A stretch of 6,530 nucleotides of DNA, from positions 1 to 6,530 of the forward strand of contig JAFAPF010000195.1 of the NCBI GenBank assembly GCA_019247245.1, in the 5' to 3' direction. Source of the stretch: Rubrobacter sp. GTDB lineage: Bacteria > Actinomycetota > Rubrobacteria > Rubrobacterales > Rubrobacteraceae. The translations under genes and the position numbers were made by a program. Shown piece by piece: positions 5,409-6,530 of this stretch (its first letter is position 1; every line of letters starts with the position of its first letter). Below the pieces are notes generated by a model. That model was not told the origin of the DNA. It did not search any database and saw nothing but the letters and a program-made list of their open reading frames with translations.

Positions 5409-5415
5409 TGAGTGT

Positions 5416-5446
5416 AATTTACCAGTTAGCCCTCACTAGTACCCAA
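5416..5446 (-). promoter_or_regulatory. Candidate promoter for the phosphatase-kinase operon, giving a leaderless mRNA
   Basis: On the minus strand, TAAATT (5416-5421) lies 7 bases before the ATG, and TTGGGT (5441-5446) could be its -35 with a long spacer of 19. Transcription would then begin at or within a base or two of the start codon. That agrees with the absence of a ribosome binding site. Leaderless genes are common in actinomycetes. Confidence 0.35.
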
Positions 5447-5665
5447 GTACGGTTATATACAGCAAAACGACGAGCTTGTGCTAGAACGGACTTGTGGGAT
5501 ACCATGAACTCGCTGGTGACAGTGGCGGCAGAAAACACGATCAGGTCGGATATGTGCTCACCCCCAGGTACTGCAAGCTTATTCAACAACTATATTGTGT
5601 ACGTACCATTTAATTATTTTGCTTAACTATCCCGCAGCACATTTGTGACAGCCGCTGGATATCTA
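5447..5665. other. Spacer between the phosphatase operon and the stress protein pseudogene
   Basis: No gene is convincing here. It contains an AT-rich patch (5581-5630) with a self-complementary GTACGTAC at 5599-5606, and CACATTTGTG at 5632-5661 lies within a weakly folding segment. Short open frames occur on both strands (a minus frame 5419-5589 and a plus frame starting at ATG 5504) but lack good ribosome binding sites and family features. Confidence 0.4.
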
Positions 5666-6151
5666 CTAGTCCCAAAGCTCTGCTTCATGCTCCTGATTAC
5701 GCACTACCAGTACTGGGCAGTGAGCGTAGCGAACGACCGAATCGGAAACGCTCCCCATTAGGGCTCGTCTCATACCTCCTAATCCTCGGCTCCCTATCAC
5801 TATGAGCCCAGCACCTATCTCCTCGGCTAGTCTGACAATCTCTCGGTCTGGATGCCCCTGCCTGAAATAAGATTGGCTAACAGTTCCCCCTATATCCTTG
5901 ATATGTGCTACTTGCTTATTGAGTACCTCTCTAGCTTCGCGTTCGGCTCGCTCCACCGTTTGTATAGCCTTGGCATCTGTATAGGCGAATGGCCCTTAAT
6001 CGGCTAATAAGCGGAGTGGATATTCTTCAACATGTACTACGTGCAACTCTGAGTCAGAAAGACGGGCTATATCCGCGGCAGTCTGAGCGGATAAGCAAGC
6101 CTCTTTGGATGCATCTACTGCCAGTGGGATCTTCGTCGGTAGAATACTCAT
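5666..6151 (-). pseudogene. Universal stress protein (UspA family), interrupted by an in-frame TAA
   Basis: UspA proteins are cytoplasmic, ATP-binding stress proteins of about 140-160 residues. Reading from ATG 6149-6151 gives 51 codons with a normal N-terminus: MSILPTKIPLAVDASKEA (the Asp at 13 matches the nucleotide-contacting residue), then SELHVVHVEEYP. Codon 52 (5996-5998) is TAA. The same frame continues without shift, through VERAEREAREVL, GHPDREIV and GAGLIVIGSRGLGG, to VRYAHCPVLVVR, and ends at tandem TAG codons (5663-5668). The ATP-binding pattern G-2x-G-9x-G-S is intact in the C-terminal part. Total length is 161 codons, so a single nonsense mutation separates it from an intact gene. 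A restart at GTG 5954-5956 lacks a ribosome binding site. It lies 85 bases downstream of the transporter gene on the same strand. Confidence 0.85.
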
Positions 6152-6236
6152 CTTCGCCTACCCTTTCTAAGCACAACCTAATAAGCCCCATCCTAGCCAG
6201 GTTTATATGCCGATAGTGCTGCCCGCCGCAGGGAGA
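6152..6236 (-). other. Short spacer between transporter gene and stress protein pseudogene
   Basis: On the minus strand this holds possible -10-like hexamers (TATAAA near 6203-6208 and TAGGAT near 6192-6197) without a recognisable -35. AAAGGG 11 bases before the pseudogene ATG is a poorly spaced ribosome binding site. No terminator-like hairpin is clear after the transporter stop codon. Confidence 0.3.
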
Positions 6237-6530
6237 CTACTCGTTCTGGCCTCGTGTGGCTGAGAACAGGGCACCAAGAACGCTTGCTGCAGCTCCCACG
6301 AAAAGCGCCGTGTGGAAGCCAGATATGAAGGGAGCAGCCTCCTGCGCTGAGAGGCCTCGTGCAGTGGCTCCAGAGAAGATCTCGAACATCTGATCTACCG
6401 GCAGCGCGCTCGTGATGATCGAGATGGCAAGTGCTATGGAGAGCACTCCCCCCACGTTAGCTAGCAAGGCGCGTGTGCCGCTGGCAACCCCGCGCCGCTC
6501 TGGCCTAACCGAGTTCATTATGGCCCTAGT
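6237..6530 (-). CDS. MFS transporter, C-terminal end (DHA2/EmrB-QacA-like), partial
   Basis: The frame is open to the right window edge and encodes at least 97 residues, ending at TAG 6237-6239. The segment TRAIMNSVRPERRGVASGTRALLANVGGV, here cut into its parts, has the loop-plus-helix pattern (IMNSV, PERRGVASG, N-x-GG) typical of the last third of 14-helix proton-driven drug exporters. Two membrane helices follow, about GGVLSIALAISIITSAL and FHTALFVGAAASVLGALF, separated by an extracytoplasmic loop. A short polar tail closes the protein. Substrate cannot be inferred from this fragment. An internal ATG at 6516-6518 is not the true start, because family sequence continues upstream of it. Confidence 0.75.
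   Translation of the reverse strand, partial: TRAIMNSVRPERRGVASGTRALLANVGGVLSIALAISIITSALPVDQMFEIFSGATARGLSAQEAAPFISGFHTALFVGAAASVLGALFSATRGQNE

Noticed and set aside
5419..5589. 56-codon minus-strand frame from TTG 5587-5589
   Set aside because: Somewhat protein-like, but has no ribosome binding site, no recognisable family and overlaps the likely phosphatase promoter.
5504..5626. 40-codon plus-strand frame beginning MNSLVTVAAEN
   Set aside because: Only a weak GGGA upstream, an AT-rich end and no signal peptide or motif.
5581..5630. AT-rich patch with GTACGTAC as a possible origin or attachment site
   Set aside because: No repeated DnaA-like boxes, no integrase and no flanking direct repeats were seen.
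1..6151. Stop codon reassignment to explain the in-frame TAG and TAA
   Set aside because: TAG, TAA and TGA all end intact genes in this window (for example 1633-1635, 2523-2525, 3265-3267), and the formamidase also has a frameshift, so decay or sequence error is simpler.

Overview
The window looks like a chromosomal accessory stretch from an actinomycete. A Rubrobacter-type relative is my best guess, from the flavour of the ECF sigma/RskA pair, the formamidase and the stress protein; this is recalled similarity, not a search. Base composition is mixed: GC-rich genes are separated by markedly AT-rich spacers around 1346-1392 and 5581-5630. GTG and TTG start codons are common.

Layout, left to right. 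(1) 1-539, minus strand: an acetamidase/formamidase gene running off the left edge, broken by an in-frame TAG and a one-base frameshift. (2) 540-738: a divergent spacer with a perfect 15-bp palindrome. (3) 739-1302, plus: a six-helix membrane protein of unknown function. (4) 1303-1497: an AT-rich spacer with a promoter candidate and an inverted repeat, leading to (5) 1498-1635, a 45-residue secreted peptide gene with an excellent ribosome binding site, followed by two hairpins. (6) 1926-3267, plus: an ECF sigma factor and its RskA-type membrane anti-sigma factor, overlapping by 8 bases. (7) 3343-3969, minus: a seven-helix protein resembling the Pyr4/DmtA-type transmembrane terpene cyclases. 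(8) 4073-5408, minus: a fructosamine-kinase-family protein and a low-molecular-weight phosphatase, overlapping by 8 bases and probably a protein-deglycation operon. (9) 5666-6151, minus: a universal stress protein gene interrupted by an in-frame TAA. (10) 6237-6530, minus: the C-terminal end of an MFS multidrug-type transporter, cut by the window edge.

Functionally, three units are readable: an envelope-sensing sigma/anti-sigma switch, a kinase/phosphatase pair for removing sugar adducts from proteins, and a lone membrane terpene cyclase-like enzyme. Around them lie decayed genes (formamidase, stress protein) and an orphan secreted mini-peptide. The least described items are the secreted peptide and the stand-alone cyclase-like protein. 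I found no tRNA, rRNA, CRISPR array, transposase or attachment site.
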